A DNA stretch of 37,509 nt from Rhodanobacteraceae bacterium (GTDB lineage Bacteria > Pseudomonadota > Gammaproteobacteria > Xanthomonadales > SZUA-5): assembly GCA_016717705.1 (NCBI GenBank), contig JADKFD010000054.1:1-37509 (forward strand), in the 5' to 3' direction. The notes below the pieces were generated by a model, which was not told where the DNA came from, ran no database searches, and saw nothing but the letters and a program-made list of their open reading frames with translations. Position numbers and translations under genes: made by a program. Position 1 is the first letter of the stretch. Every line of letters starts with the position of its first letter. This document shows, piece by piece, positions 9,879 to 19,200 of this stretch.

Positions 9879-11966
9879 ATGTCGCCACGCACGCTGACCC
9901 TGCTGCTGCTCGCAACGTTCGCAAACCATGCCACCGCAGCCACTGCCCCTCTGACGGCAGAGTCGATGTGGGCGCTGGAGCGAATCGCGCCGCCGGCGAT
10001 CTCGCCCGACGGCAAGTCGGCGGTCGCCGCGGTGACCCGCTTCGATGTCAAGGAAGACAAGGGCATCAGCGACCTGTGGTTGTTTCCGACCGACGGCGGC
10101 GAGCAGCGCCTGCTGACCACCGATGCGTCGACGGAAAGCAGTCCGGCATTCAGCCCGGATGGCCGCTGGCTGGCCTTTGTTGCCCAGCGCGACGAGGACA
10201 AGGCGCCGCAGCTCTACATCTTGCCGCTGGGCGGTGGCGAAGCGCGCCGGATCACCAGCGTGCCGACCGGCGTGACCGCGCCCAAGTGGTATGGCGATTC
10301 CAGCGGGCTGGCTTTCATCAGCCGCGTATGGCCGGATCTGGAATGGTCGGCAATGGCCGACCGCGTGAAGGAACGCGCCGAGTCGAAGATGACCGCGCGC
10401 GTCTGGGATAACACGCCGATCACCTACTGGGACCAATGGATCGATGATCGCCAGGCGCATCTGTTCCGGATTGGTATCGCTGGCGGTGAACCGCAGCCGC
10501 TGACCAAGGCCAGCGGCCTGGAACTGCCGCGCAGCCTGGCCGACGCCAGCTCCTTCGACGTCAATCCGGTCAGCGGCCAGATCGCCTTCGTCGCCGACAG
10601 CGATCCGGCCGACAATGTCATCAACCTCGACGTCTATCTGCTCGACGCCAGCAGCGGCAAGGCGCGCAACCTGAGCGCCGACAATGCCGGCGCCGACAAT
10701 GTGCCGCAGTGGAGTCCGAACGGTCAGCTGCTCGCCTTTGCGCGGCAGACCATCGTCGGCTTCTACGGCGACACCCGGCGCCTGGTCATCTATGACAGCA
10801 AGGGCAAGCTGGCCCTGCATGCCCCGCACCCGGACTGGGACCGCTCGGCGGATGGCCTGGTCTGGCGCGGCGACAGTCGCGGTCTGTATGGGGCCATCGA
10901 CGACGCCGGCACCGTGCGCGTCTGGGATTTGCCGTTGCGCGGCAAGCCAAAGCCACTCACCGGACAGGGCAATGTCAGTTCGCTGGCGCTGTCGCGCGGC
11001 AGCAAGGCGGTGCTGGTCGGGCTGCGCGAGAGCTTCCTCGAACCGCCCACGCTGGTGCGCATCGATCCGCGCAAGGGCACGACCACGGCGCTGGAATCGC
11101 GCAACCGCGACAAGCTGGCGGCGCAGCAAGCGGGGCGCTACGAGAGCGTCAGCTACGCCGGCGAAAATGGCGATCCGATCCAGATGTGGATCAACTATCC
11201 GGCCAATTTCGACGCCGGCAAGCGCTGGCCGGTGATCCTGCTGCTGCACGGCGGACCGCACAACGGCATCACCGATGCCTACAGCTGGCGCTGGAACGCG
11301 CAAGTCTTCGCCGCGCGCGGCTATGTGGTCGCCTGGCACAACTTCCACGGATCGTCCGGCTTCGGCCAGGCCTTCGCCGATTCGATCAACCCGAAGCAGG
11401 ATGCCTTGCCCTACGCCGACACCATCAAGGCGGCACAGTGGCTGGCTGCCCAGCCCTGGGCCGATGGCGAGCGCATGGTCGCCGCCGGCGGCAGCTTCGG
11501 CGGTTACCTCGCGAGCATCCTGCTCGGTCGGCCGCACCCGTTCAAGGCGCTGGTCGCGCATGCCGCCGTGTACAACTGGTACACCCAGATCGGCAGCGAT
11601 TTTGGCTTCAGCAAGTCGCGCTTCCCGGAATTCTGGGAGGATCCGACCACCATGGCGCAGTCCTCGCCGCATCTGGGCGCAGGCAATTTCGTGACGCCCA
11701 CGCTGGTGATCCATGGCCAGCAGGATTTCCGCGTGCCGGTGAATCACGGCATCGAGCTTTTCAACACGCTGAAGAAACGCGGCGTGCCGACCCGGCTGAT
11801 CTATTACCCGAACGAAAATCACTGGGTTCTGAAGCCGCAGAATTCGATCTTCTGGTACCGCGAGGTGATCGCCTGGATCGAGAAATACGCCAAGCCCGGG
11901 GCCGGTGTAGGAGCGACGCGCGCGTCGCTCCGACACATCCTGCGCGGACTTTCGGCAAATTTGTAG
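9879..11966 (+). CDS. S9 family peptidase (prolyl oligopeptidase / acylaminoacyl peptidase type)
   Basis: A 695-residue exported serine peptidase. The N-terminus (MSPRTLTLLLLATFANHATA) is a signal peptide and GAGGA lies just upstream. Residues about 30-400 read as a WD/PD40 beta-propeller (ISPDGKSAVAAV, FSPDGRWLAFV, WSPNGQLLAFA). The C-terminal alpha/beta-hydrolase carries the catalytic triad: Ser about 539 in GGSFGGY, Asp about 616 in HGQQDFRVP and His about 648 in NENHWVL. It probably trims short peptides in the periplasm. The last 20 or so residues (GVGATRASLRHI onward) are encoded by a REP palindrome rather than by family sequence. The family domain ends around IEKYAKPG, so a REP insertion has apparently replaced the original stop. 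Confidence 0.9.
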   Translation: MSPRTLTLLLLATFANHATAATAPLTAESMWALERIAPPAISPDGKSAVAAVTRFDVKEDKGISDLWLFPTDGGEQRLLTTDASTESSPAFSPDGRWLAFVAQRDEDKAPQLYILPLGGGEARRITSVPTGVTAPKWYGDSSGLAFISRVWPDLEWSAMADRVKERAESKMTARVWDNTPITYWDQWIDDRQAHLFRIGIAGGEPQPLTKASGLELPRSLADASSFDVNPVSGQIAFVADSDPADNVINLDVYLLDASSGKARNLSADNAGADNVPQWSPNGQLLAFARQTIVGFYGDTRRLVIYDSKGKLALHAPHPDWDRSADGLVWRGDSRGLYGAIDDAGTVRVWDLPLRGKPKPLTGQGNVSSLALSRGSKAVLVGLRESFLEPPTLVRIDPRKGTTTALESRNRDKLAAQQAGRYESVSYAGENGDPIQMWINYPANFDAGKRWPVILLLHGGPHNGITDAYSWRWNAQVFAARGYVVAWHNFHGSSGFGQAFADSINPKQDALPYADTIKAAQWLAAQPWADGERMVAAGGSFGGYLASILLGRPHPFKALVAHAAVYNWYTQIGSDFGFSKSRFPEFWEDPTTMAQSSPHLGAGNFVTPTLVIHGQQDFRVPVNHGIELFNTLKKRGVPTRLIYYPNENHWVLKPQNSIFWYREVIAWIEKYAKPGAGVGATRASLRHILRGLSANL

Positions 11967-12062
11967 GAGCGCGCTCGCGCGCGATGCTCGATCGCGCCCA
12001 AGGTCGCTCCTACAGTTCCTGCGTGGACTTTCGGCAAATCCGGAAGAGCGCGCGCGATGCTC
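11908..12062. repeat. Cluster of REP palindromes with GGACTTTCGGCAAAT spacers
   Basis: A perfect stem (11910-11918 with 11923-11931, GGAGCGACG/CGTCGCTCC) overlaps the 3' end of the S9 gene. A second pair has arms GTAGGAGCG (11963-11971) and CGCTCCTAC (12005-12013). A third partial unit (GAGCGCGCGCGATGCTC) ends near 12062. The spacer GGACTTTCGGCAAAT occurs twice (about 11946 and 12025), so this is a tandem duplication of a REP plus spacer unit. A related copy lies at 35392-35441 in the opposite orientation. Confidence 0.8.
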
Positions 12063-12121
12063 GTGCCACCCCCACCAAGGTCGCCCCCTCCGCAGCCCCA
12101 GTCCGCCGCTATGCTCCCCCC

Positions 12122-12793
12122 ATGACCACCCAATCCCTGTCCGCCCTGTGGCTCGGTCGCCAACCCTACGAGCCGGTGTGGCGCGCGATGCAGGCGCTCA
12201 CCGATGCCCGCGACGCGGCGACGCCGGACCAGATCTGGCTGCTCGATCACGATCCGGTGTTCACCCTGGGCCAGGCCGGCAAGCCCGAGCATGTGCTGGC
12301 GCCGGGCGAGATTCCGGTCATCCCGGTCGATCGCGGTGGCCAGGTGACCTATCACGGTCCCGGCCAGCTGGTGGCCTATCCGCTGCTGGATCTGCGCCGG
12401 CTGGGTCTGGGCGTGCGCGAGCTGGTCAACCGGCTGGAACAGGTCGGCATCGACTTGTTGGCCGAATTCGGCATTCCGGCAGAGCGCCGCGCGGGGGCGC
12501 CGGGTCTGTACGTCGCCGGCCGCAAGATCCTGGCGATCGGCATCCGCGTCCGTCGTGGCTGCACATTCCACGGCATCGCGCTGAACGCGGACATGGATCT
12601 GGAACCGTTCTCGCGCATCAATCCTTGCGGCTACCGCGGCCTGGAAGTGACCCGGATCGCCGACTTTGCGCCCTGTCCGCCGTTGCCGGCGCTGGCGTCG
12701 CGCTACCTTTGTTGTTTCGCCGCGACCTTCGGTTTTGCCAATTCGCCCCCAACTGCCAGCGAACTGCCGCAGCTCGCCACGCGAGTTGACTAG
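12122..12793 (+). CDS. lipB: Octanoyl-[ACP]:protein N-octanoyltransferase
   Basis: A 223-residue cytosolic enzyme that moves octanoyl groups from acyl carrier protein to the lipoyl domains of 2-oxoacid dehydrogenases and the glycine cleavage H protein, the first step of lipoate synthesis. Signature pieces are VFTLGQAG, RGGQVTYHGPGQLVAYPLLDL, the catalytic Lys near residue 135 in GRKILAIG, and the catalytic Cys near residue 169 in INPCGYRG. The start at 12122 gives the usual N-terminus. It is 52 bases upstream of lipA and very likely cotranscribed. The upstream region is filled by REP palindromes, so the promoter must lie in the last about 60 bases before the start or further upstream. Confidence 0.95.
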   Translation: MTTQSLSALWLGRQPYEPVWRAMQALTDARDAATPDQIWLLDHDPVFTLGQAGKPEHVLAPGEIPVIPVDRGGQVTYHGPGQLVAYPLLDLRRLGLGVRELVNRLEQVGIDLLAEFGIPAERRAGAPGLYVAGRKILAIGIRVRRGCTFHGIALNADMDLEPFSRINPCGYRGLEVTRIADFAPCPPLPALASRYLCCFAATFGFANSPPTASELPQLATRVD

Positions 12794-12845
12794 ACCTGCG
12801 GTGTACGATTGCCGCCAGATTTGAAGTCCTTCCGACGAGATCCGC

Positions 12846-13829
12846 ATGACCCAATTGCAAGTCGACAAGATCATTCCGGCGCTGGTGGTCGGCGAAAAAC
12901 AGGTCGGGGAAAACAAGATCGCGCGCAATCCGGTGACCTTCGATGCCGAGCGCCCGGCCTTGCGCAAGCCGAGCTGGATCCGCGTGCGCCTGCCCAGCGG
13001 CAACTCGGTGGAACGCCTGAAGGCGACGCTGCGCGAGGCCAAGCTGGTGACCGTGTGCGAGGAAGCCTCGTGCCCGAACATCCATGAGTGCTTCAGCAAG
13101 GGCACCGCCACCTTCATGATTCTCGGCGAGGTGTGCACCCGTCGCTGCGCCTTCTGCGACGTTGCCCACGGCCGCCCGAAACCGCCGGATGCGGAGGAGC
13201 CGGCCAATCTGGCGCGCGCCATCCGCGACATGAACTTGCGTTATGTGGTGATCACCTCGGTCGACCGCGATGACCTGCGCGACGGTGGGGCGCAGCATTT
13301 CGTCGACTGCATCCGCGCAGCGCGGGAACTCAGCCCGCAACTCGTGGTCGAGGTACTGACACCCGATTTTCGCGGCAAGGGCCGCATGGAGCGTGCGTTG
13401 GAGGCTTTCGCGGCGGCACCGCCGGATGTGTTCAACCACAATCTGGAAACGGTGCGCGAGCGTTATCGGGAAGTCCGTCCCGGCGCCGACTACGACTGGT
13501 CGCTGACGCTGCTCAAGCGCTTCAAGGCGCAGCATCCGGGCGTGCCGACCAAGTCCGGGATCATGCTCGGCCTCGGCGAGGAGCTCGACCAGGTGCACCA
13601 GGCGCTGCGCGATCTGCGCGCGCACGACGTCGACATGGTCACCATCGGTCAGTACCTGCAGCCCTCGGCGCATCACCATCCGGTGGTGCGCTACTGGACA
13701 CCGGAAGAATTCGACGCGCTGCGGGTCTTCGGCGACAGCCTCGGCTTCAGCCATGTCGCCAGTGGTCCGCTGGTGCGGTCCTCGTATCACGCCGATCGCC
13801 AGGCCCACGAGGCTGGCGTCGCCATATGA
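12846..13829 (+). CDS. lipA: Lipoyl synthase (radical SAM)
   Basis: A 327-residue iron-sulphur enzyme that inserts two sulphur atoms into the protein-bound octanoyl group made by LipB. Both cluster motifs are present: the auxiliary cluster cysteines in VCEEASCPNIHEC and the radical-SAM CTRRCAFCDVAHGRP. Further family pieces are TSVDRDDLRDGGA, VFNHNLETV, KSGIMLGLGE, and the C-terminal SGPLVRSSYHAD with the serine that ligates the auxiliary cluster. Length is typical. The start is preceded by CCGACGAGAT. A gap of 106 bases separates it from prc. Confidence 0.97.
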   Translation: MTQLQVDKIIPALVVGEKQVGENKIARNPVTFDAERPALRKPSWIRVRLPSGNSVERLKATLREAKLVTVCEEASCPNIHECFSKGTATFMILGEVCTRRCAFCDVAHGRPKPPDAEEPANLARAIRDMNLRYVVITSVDRDDLRDGGAQHFVDCIRAARELSPQLVVEVLTPDFRGKGRMERALEAFAAAPPDVFNHNLETVRERYREVRPGADYDWSLTLLKRFKAQHPGVPTKSGIMLGLGEELDQVHQALRDLRAHDVDMVTIGQYLQPSAHHHPVVRYWTPEEFDALRVFGDSLGFSHVASGPLVRSSYHADRQAHEAGVAI

Positions 13830-13935
13830 ACGGCAGCTTGTGTTCGCTTCCCGGCGCGACGGTTTTCGCGACTTCCGTCACTTGTTCTGGACGGTCGCCC
13901 GGCGCACTCTTGGCGCCATCGATTGGAGGTTTGCG

Positions 13936-16098
13936 ATGAATTCATTGAGCAAAGCGTTGCTGATTGCGCTCGGACTGGCCCTGTCGGCGCCGCTGCTGGC
14001 CAAGCCCAAGACGGTCAGCCTGACCGATCTGACGCCGACGTCGGAGCAGGGTGAGGCCGCCGACTGGGTGTCCAAGTACCTGACCCGACTGCATTACGCC
14101 AGCAAGCCGCTGGACGACGCCATGTCGCAGGAGATCCTCAAGCGCTATATCGAGGCGCTCGACAGCGAGAAGGTGTTTTTCCTCAAGGCTGACATCGACG
14201 GCTTCCAGCAACGCTATGGCACCGAGCTCGATCAAGCCATCGAGAGCCGCCAGCTGGATGCGGTGTACGACATCTACAAGACCTACCTGAAGCGCCTGCG
14301 CGAGCGCACCGAGTACGCGCGCTCGCTGCTGCCCAAGGGCTTCGATTTCACGGTCGATGAAGATTACGTCTACGACCGCGAGGACGCACCCTGGGCGTCG
14401 AGCAAGGCCGATCTCGACGAACACTGGCGCCAGCGGGTCAAGAACGACTGGCTGCGCCTGAAGCTGGCCAAGCGCGAGGACGCCAAGATCGCCGAAACGC
14501 TGGAGAAGCGTTACCAGGACTATCTGACGCGAGTCGAGCAGCTCGATCGCCAGGATGTTTTCCAGACCTTCTTGAACGCCTATGCGATGGCGATCGAGCC
14601 GCACACCAATTACCTCGGCCCGCGCGCCAGCGAGAACTTCCAGATCTCGATGCGCCTGTCGCTGGAAGGCATCGGTGCGGTGCTGCAGCGTGAAGGCGAG
14701 TTCGTGGTCATCCGCTCGGTGGTCGAGGGCGGACCGGCGGCAATGGGCGGCAAGGTCAAGGTCGGCGACCGCATCGTGGCGGTCGGCCAGGCCAAGGACA
14801 AGCAATTGACCGACGTCGTCGGCTGGCGCCTGGAAGACGTGGTCGACATGATCCGCGGCCCCAAGGACACGGTGGTCAAGCTGGAAGTGCTGGCTGCCGA
14901 ATCGAGCATGGGCGGCAAGACCGAGTTGGTCGAGATCGTGCGCGACAAGGTCAAGCTGGAAGAACAGGCGGCGCAAAAGCGGGTCATCGAAAGCGCTGGC
15001 CCCACGCCGCACAAGATCGGCGTGATCGAGTTGCCGGCCTTTTATCTCGATTTTGCGGCGCGCGCGCGCGGCGACGACGACTACCGCAGTTCCACGCGGG
15101 ACGTGCGCAAGTTGCTTGGCGAGCTCAAGGCCGAGGGCGTCGACGGCATCCTGATCGATCTGCGCAACAACGGCGGCGGTTCGCTGACCGAAGCCACCGA
15201 ACTGACCGGATTGTTCATCGACCAGGGACCGGTGGTGCAGGTGCGCGACGGTCGTGGCCGGGTGCAGGTCGAGGCGGACACCGCCAAGGGCGTGGTTTAC
15301 GACGGCCCGATGGCGGTGCTGGTCAATCGGGCCTCGGCCTCGGCTTCGGAGATCTTCGCGGCGGCGATCCAGGACTACGGTCGCGGCCTGATCATCGGTG
15401 AACCGACCTTCGGCAAGGGCACCGTGCAGCAACTGGTCGATCTGGATTACATCGCCAACAAGGAAACCGCTGAGCTCGGTCAGTTGAAACTGACCATGGC
15501 GCAGTTTTTCCGTGTCGACGGCGGGTCGACCCAGCACAAGGGCGTGGTACCCGACCTGGCATTCCCGGTGACCATGGATGCCGCCGACTATGGTGAGTCG
15601 ACCTATGACAACTCGTTGCCATGGACCAAGATCGACGCCGCCAGTTACGCCCCGGTGGGCAGTTTCGAGCGCATGTTGCCGCTGTTGACCTCGCGTCACG
15701 AGGCGCGCGTGGCCGCAGATCGCGAGTTCGGCTTCCTCGAGGAGGACATCGCGCAATACCGTCAGTCGCGCGACAAGAAGTCGATTTCGCTGAATTACGC
15801 CAAACGCGAAGCCGAGCGCAAGGCCGACGAGACGCGTATTGCCGAGCGTGCCAAGGCGCGCGGTGAAGCGGACCCGGAATTGGCCAAGAAGCTCGATGAC
15901 GGCCTGAATCCGGGCGAACGCGGCGCGGTGGCCAGCGCCGATGAAGAAGCCGAGGCGAAGGACAAGCCGGATGTGCTGTTGACCGAGGGCGCCCGGGTGG
16001 TCGCCGATGCGGTCGAACTGATGCACGACAATCCACGCATCGCCGAGATCGAACCGAAAGCCGGCAAGGGTGTTCTGGCGTTGCCACCGGGTTCCTGA
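13936..16098 (+). CDS. prc: Carboxy-terminal (tail-specific) processing protease, S41A
   Basis: A 720-residue periplasmic serine protease that degrades or trims proteins from their C-termini. The start at 13936 is supported by GGAGGT 7 bases upstream and by the signal peptide MNSLSKALLIALGLALSAPLLA. The order is an N-terminal helical domain, a PDZ domain from about residue 243 (SLEGIGAVLQREG to GDRIVAVGQ), the S41 core with ILIDLRNNGGGSLTEA, and the catalytic Ser in NRASASASEIF (about 469) with Lys in FGKGTVQQ (about 494). A C-terminal region rich in charged residues (YAKREAERKADE) matches the Tsp tail domain. Length is that of the long proteobacterial Prc class. A strong hairpin follows the stop. 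Confidence 0.93.
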   Translation: MNSLSKALLIALGLALSAPLLAKPKTVSLTDLTPTSEQGEAADWVSKYLTRLHYASKPLDDAMSQEILKRYIEALDSEKVFFLKADIDGFQQRYGTELDQAIESRQLDAVYDIYKTYLKRLRERTEYARSLLPKGFDFTVDEDYVYDREDAPWASSKADLDEHWRQRVKNDWLRLKLAKREDAKIAETLEKRYQDYLTRVEQLDRQDVFQTFLNAYAMAIEPHTNYLGPRASENFQISMRLSLEGIGAVLQREGEFVVIRSVVEGGPAAMGGKVKVGDRIVAVGQAKDKQLTDVVGWRLEDVVDMIRGPKDTVVKLEVLAAESSMGGKTELVEIVRDKVKLEEQAAQKRVIESAGPTPHKIGVIELPAFYLDFAARARGDDDYRSSTRDVRKLLGELKAEGVDGILIDLRNNGGGSLTEATELTGLFIDQGPVVQVRDGRGRVQVEADTAKGVVYDGPMAVLVNRASASASEIFAAAIQDYGRGLIIGEPTFGKGTVQQLVDLDYIANKETAELGQLKLTMAQFFRVDGGSTQHKGVVPDLAFPVTMDAADYGESTYDNSLPWTKIDAASYAPVGSFERMLPLLTSRHEARVAADREFGFLEEDIAQYRQSRDKKSISLNYAKREAERKADETRIAERAKARGEADPELAKKLDDGLNPGERGAVASADEEAEAKDKPDVLLTEGARVVADAVELMHDNPRIAEIEPKAGKGVLALPPGS

Positions 16099-16132
16099 TT
16101 GCGCTGCCCTCGGTAACCGATCCGTGGTATCA

Positions 16133-16162
16133 GTGAAGGCCGGCCCTCAAGCCGGCCTTCAC
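16133..16162 (+). terminator. Perfect 12-bp hairpin after prc
   Basis: Arms GTGAAGGCCGGC (16133-16144) and GCCGGCCTTCAC (16151-16162) are exact reverse complements around a 6-base loop. It is followed by TCGTTAT rather than a run of T, so it is a strong stem with a weak tail. It most likely ends the lipB-lipA-prc stretch. Confidence 0.7.
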
Positions 16163-16284
16163 TCGTTATGGACTGGGAATCCTGTGCACGGGTTCCAGGG
16201 GAGACCTCCGAGAGGGTCCCTAGCAAAAGCACCGGCGACCGATGGACAATGACGGCGCGGGAAGTCGCGGACAGGGGAAACAGC

Positions 16285-19200
16285 ATGCTTGAGTTCCGGG
16301 AAGGCTCGGTCGTCCGCAAGACGGGTTCGCCATTTCATCTGCACCTCCTGATCGGAGTGCTTGCGCTGTTCGGCCTGCTGCATGCGCAGGCCGGCTGGTC
16401 GCAGTCGACCTGCACCTGGAACCAGAATGGGCCCGGGCTATGGGACAACCCGTCGAACTGGAACGACTGCTTGGGCGGCAATGGCAGCCCAGCCCGTACG
16501 CCCGGGCCGGCCGACCACGCGGTGATCGGCAATATTGCGCCGCTGGCAGATATCGATCTGGGTTCCACTGCGCGCAACGTCGATCGTCTGACACTCAGCG
16601 CCGGGCGCATTTTCGGCGATGCCGATATCACTGTAGTGACCAGTCTGAACTGGACCGGCGGCACCATTGATGGCGGCACTGCGGCGACGCAATTGGTGGT
16701 GGACAGCGCCTCCAATTCCGACATCGCCGGGACCCTGCACATCCTGGCCAAGCGCGACTTGCGCATCTTCGGCACGCTGACCTGGTCCGCTGGCGATATC
16801 GAACTTCGTGAAGATGCCGAGATCGACATCCAGGGGCCGTTGATCATCGATCATTCCAACGTCATCCGTAGCGATGGCCGCGGCGGTCCCATGCCGCTGG
16901 AGCTGCGCAGCGACTTCAGTCCGCAGGCGCGCATCCACAATTCCTCGACCCCGGGCGCGCGCATCGAAAAACTCGGCGACGCCATGGTGAGCTTTGCCCG
17001 CAATGTCACCTTCGACAACGGCAACGACGTGCTGGTCACCGACGGTACCCTGCAGATCAATGGGCCAGGAGGCGATTTCGGGGCTTATCAGGTCGCAGCG
17101 ATCGCGCGGCTCGAATTTGGCCGCCGTTGGGCGTGACCCGCGACCTCACCGGCGCCACGGCGGTTGCCGGCGGTGGTGTGCTGCAAGTTCGATCGGGGCA
17201 CCCTGGACATCACCCAGGGCTACGCGCTGACCGGCCAGACCGAAGTCGTCGACGGCCTGCTGTACATCGATCCCGGCCACATCCGCTGAACCTGCCGAAC
17301 CTGCGCGTGCGCGCGCCGGGGTGTTCAACAGCCCGGACAATCTGGTGGTCACCAGCGCGCTCAGCTGGAACGGCGGCGAGATCAACGGCACCACGCGGGC
17401 TCGACCCTGACCATGCCGAGCGGCGCCACCACAACCGTCAATCTGGACGATCTGCGCACCACGGCTACATTGCGCTCGCGCAACCTGATCAACCAAGGTA
17501 CAACCCTGATCTCCGGTACCGGCAACGGACTCATCAGTGCCCGGTTTACCCTCGACACCGCCGATATCGACAATCAGGGCGATTTCGAGCTGCGCTCCAA
17601 CAACCAGAGCAACGTGGTCCTGGATTGCGCGTTCCAGGACTGCGGCAACTTCTTCAATCGTTCCGGCGCCACGCTGCGCCTGAATGACCTTCAGGGCATC
17701 GCCGTGGTCGGTCCCGGGTTGACCGCGCTGAACAATGCGGGTCTCGTCGAGCTGGTGCATGGTTGCGGTCAGATCAATCCGCCGGGTGTGGATACCGGCA
17801 CCTATCGCTACGACAGCAACTGCACGCTGGCTTTTTTCACCCGCCCGGACACTGAGCGCGTATTCGAATCGACGCTGGTGCTGGATCCGGTCAACTCGAG
17901 CGGTCTGCAGCTGGGCGGTTCGCTGCGCGTCAACGGCGCCGCGCGCAGCTTCGGCTATCTGATCATCGACAACACGGCAACCCTGTTCGGGCCAGCGGCG
18001 ATCACCTTCACCAGCACCACCGAATGGCGCGGGCTGATCGAAGGCACCAGTGGCTCGGAGACGGTCACCGTGGCCCCCGGTGCAACGCTTGCAGACCAAC
18101 AGCAATCCTGGCGACAGTCCGCTGCTGTTCGCGCGCACCTTGTTCAACAACGGCAACCTCAACATCACCAATGTGCGCCTGCAACTGGATGGCAACGCCG
18201 AGATCCGCAACAGCGGCGCGCTCAACCTGTTCGGCACGTCGATGGCCGCCGGCGCCATCGGTTGCGCTTCGCCGCCCAACTGCGGCCTGATCACCAACAA
18301 CAGCGGTGGCAGCATCGTGGCGACCGCGATCACTCCCGGGCCGGTGGCCCGACTTGAAACCGACATTGCGGTCGCAAACCAGGGCACTTTGCGCGTCAAC
18401 AGCGGCGTGCTCGAGCTGGAGAGCAACTACACCGCGGCCGCTGGATCGGTTCTCGATGTCGCTGCCGGCGCCGGCTTGCGTCGCAGCGTGGGCAATCTGG
18501 TGCTCGCGGCCGGGGTCTTGCGCGGCGCGGGTGTCATCGAAGCCAACGTCGATGCCGATCTGGTCGCCGTCGAGCCGGCCGGCGCCTTGGCCGGCAATCT
18601 CGGCATCCTCGGCAACTTCACGGCCACAGCGAACACCAGCTATCACATGGGCATCGCCGGCACCGTTCCGCCGGCCGCCCCGCGGCTTGGCGACCGCTCG
18701 TCCCAGCCTCAAGGCGTGCCGACCTACGACCGGCTGACCATTTCCGGCAACGCTTCCTTGAACGGCACGCTGGATGTCTTCGACCTCGGCTACACGGCGT
18801 CCGGCAGCGACGTTTTCGACCTGATGTTGTACGCATCCCGCAATGGCAGCGTGATCGCGGGCCTGAATCCCTACAGTGGTGTCGGTCTCAATCTGCAACA
18901 GGAGGCGACCCGGTTGCGGCTGGCGGCAGCAGCCGGTGGCGGTTGTGTGTGGAATCCCGCCGGCGGCGGCACCAACAACTGGACCAACCCGCTGAAATGG
19001 ACCAATTGCAGCGGCGGCGTAGGTCCGGGACCGGGCCCGGCGGGAACGCCGGGCGCGCCGGATACCGCAATCGTCGGTGGCGGCAGCAACGTGAACCTCG
19101 ACGTGCCGGTGACGGTAGCGGAACTGCAGTTCACCGGAGGTTCCATCGGCGGACCCAGCGGCCTCACGATCAGCAGCAACCTGATCTGGACCGGTGGCAG

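Noticed and set aside
9843..11936. Long open minus-strand frame of nearly 700 codons opposite the S9 peptidase
   Set aside because: It mirrors the coding strand in GC-rich DNA, shows no domain motif, and the plus-strand gene has a signal peptide and a full catalytic triad.
13942..16026. Long open minus-strand frame opposite prc
   Set aside because: Antisense shadow; composition is His/Gln/Asp-rich with no family pattern, whereas prc is certain.
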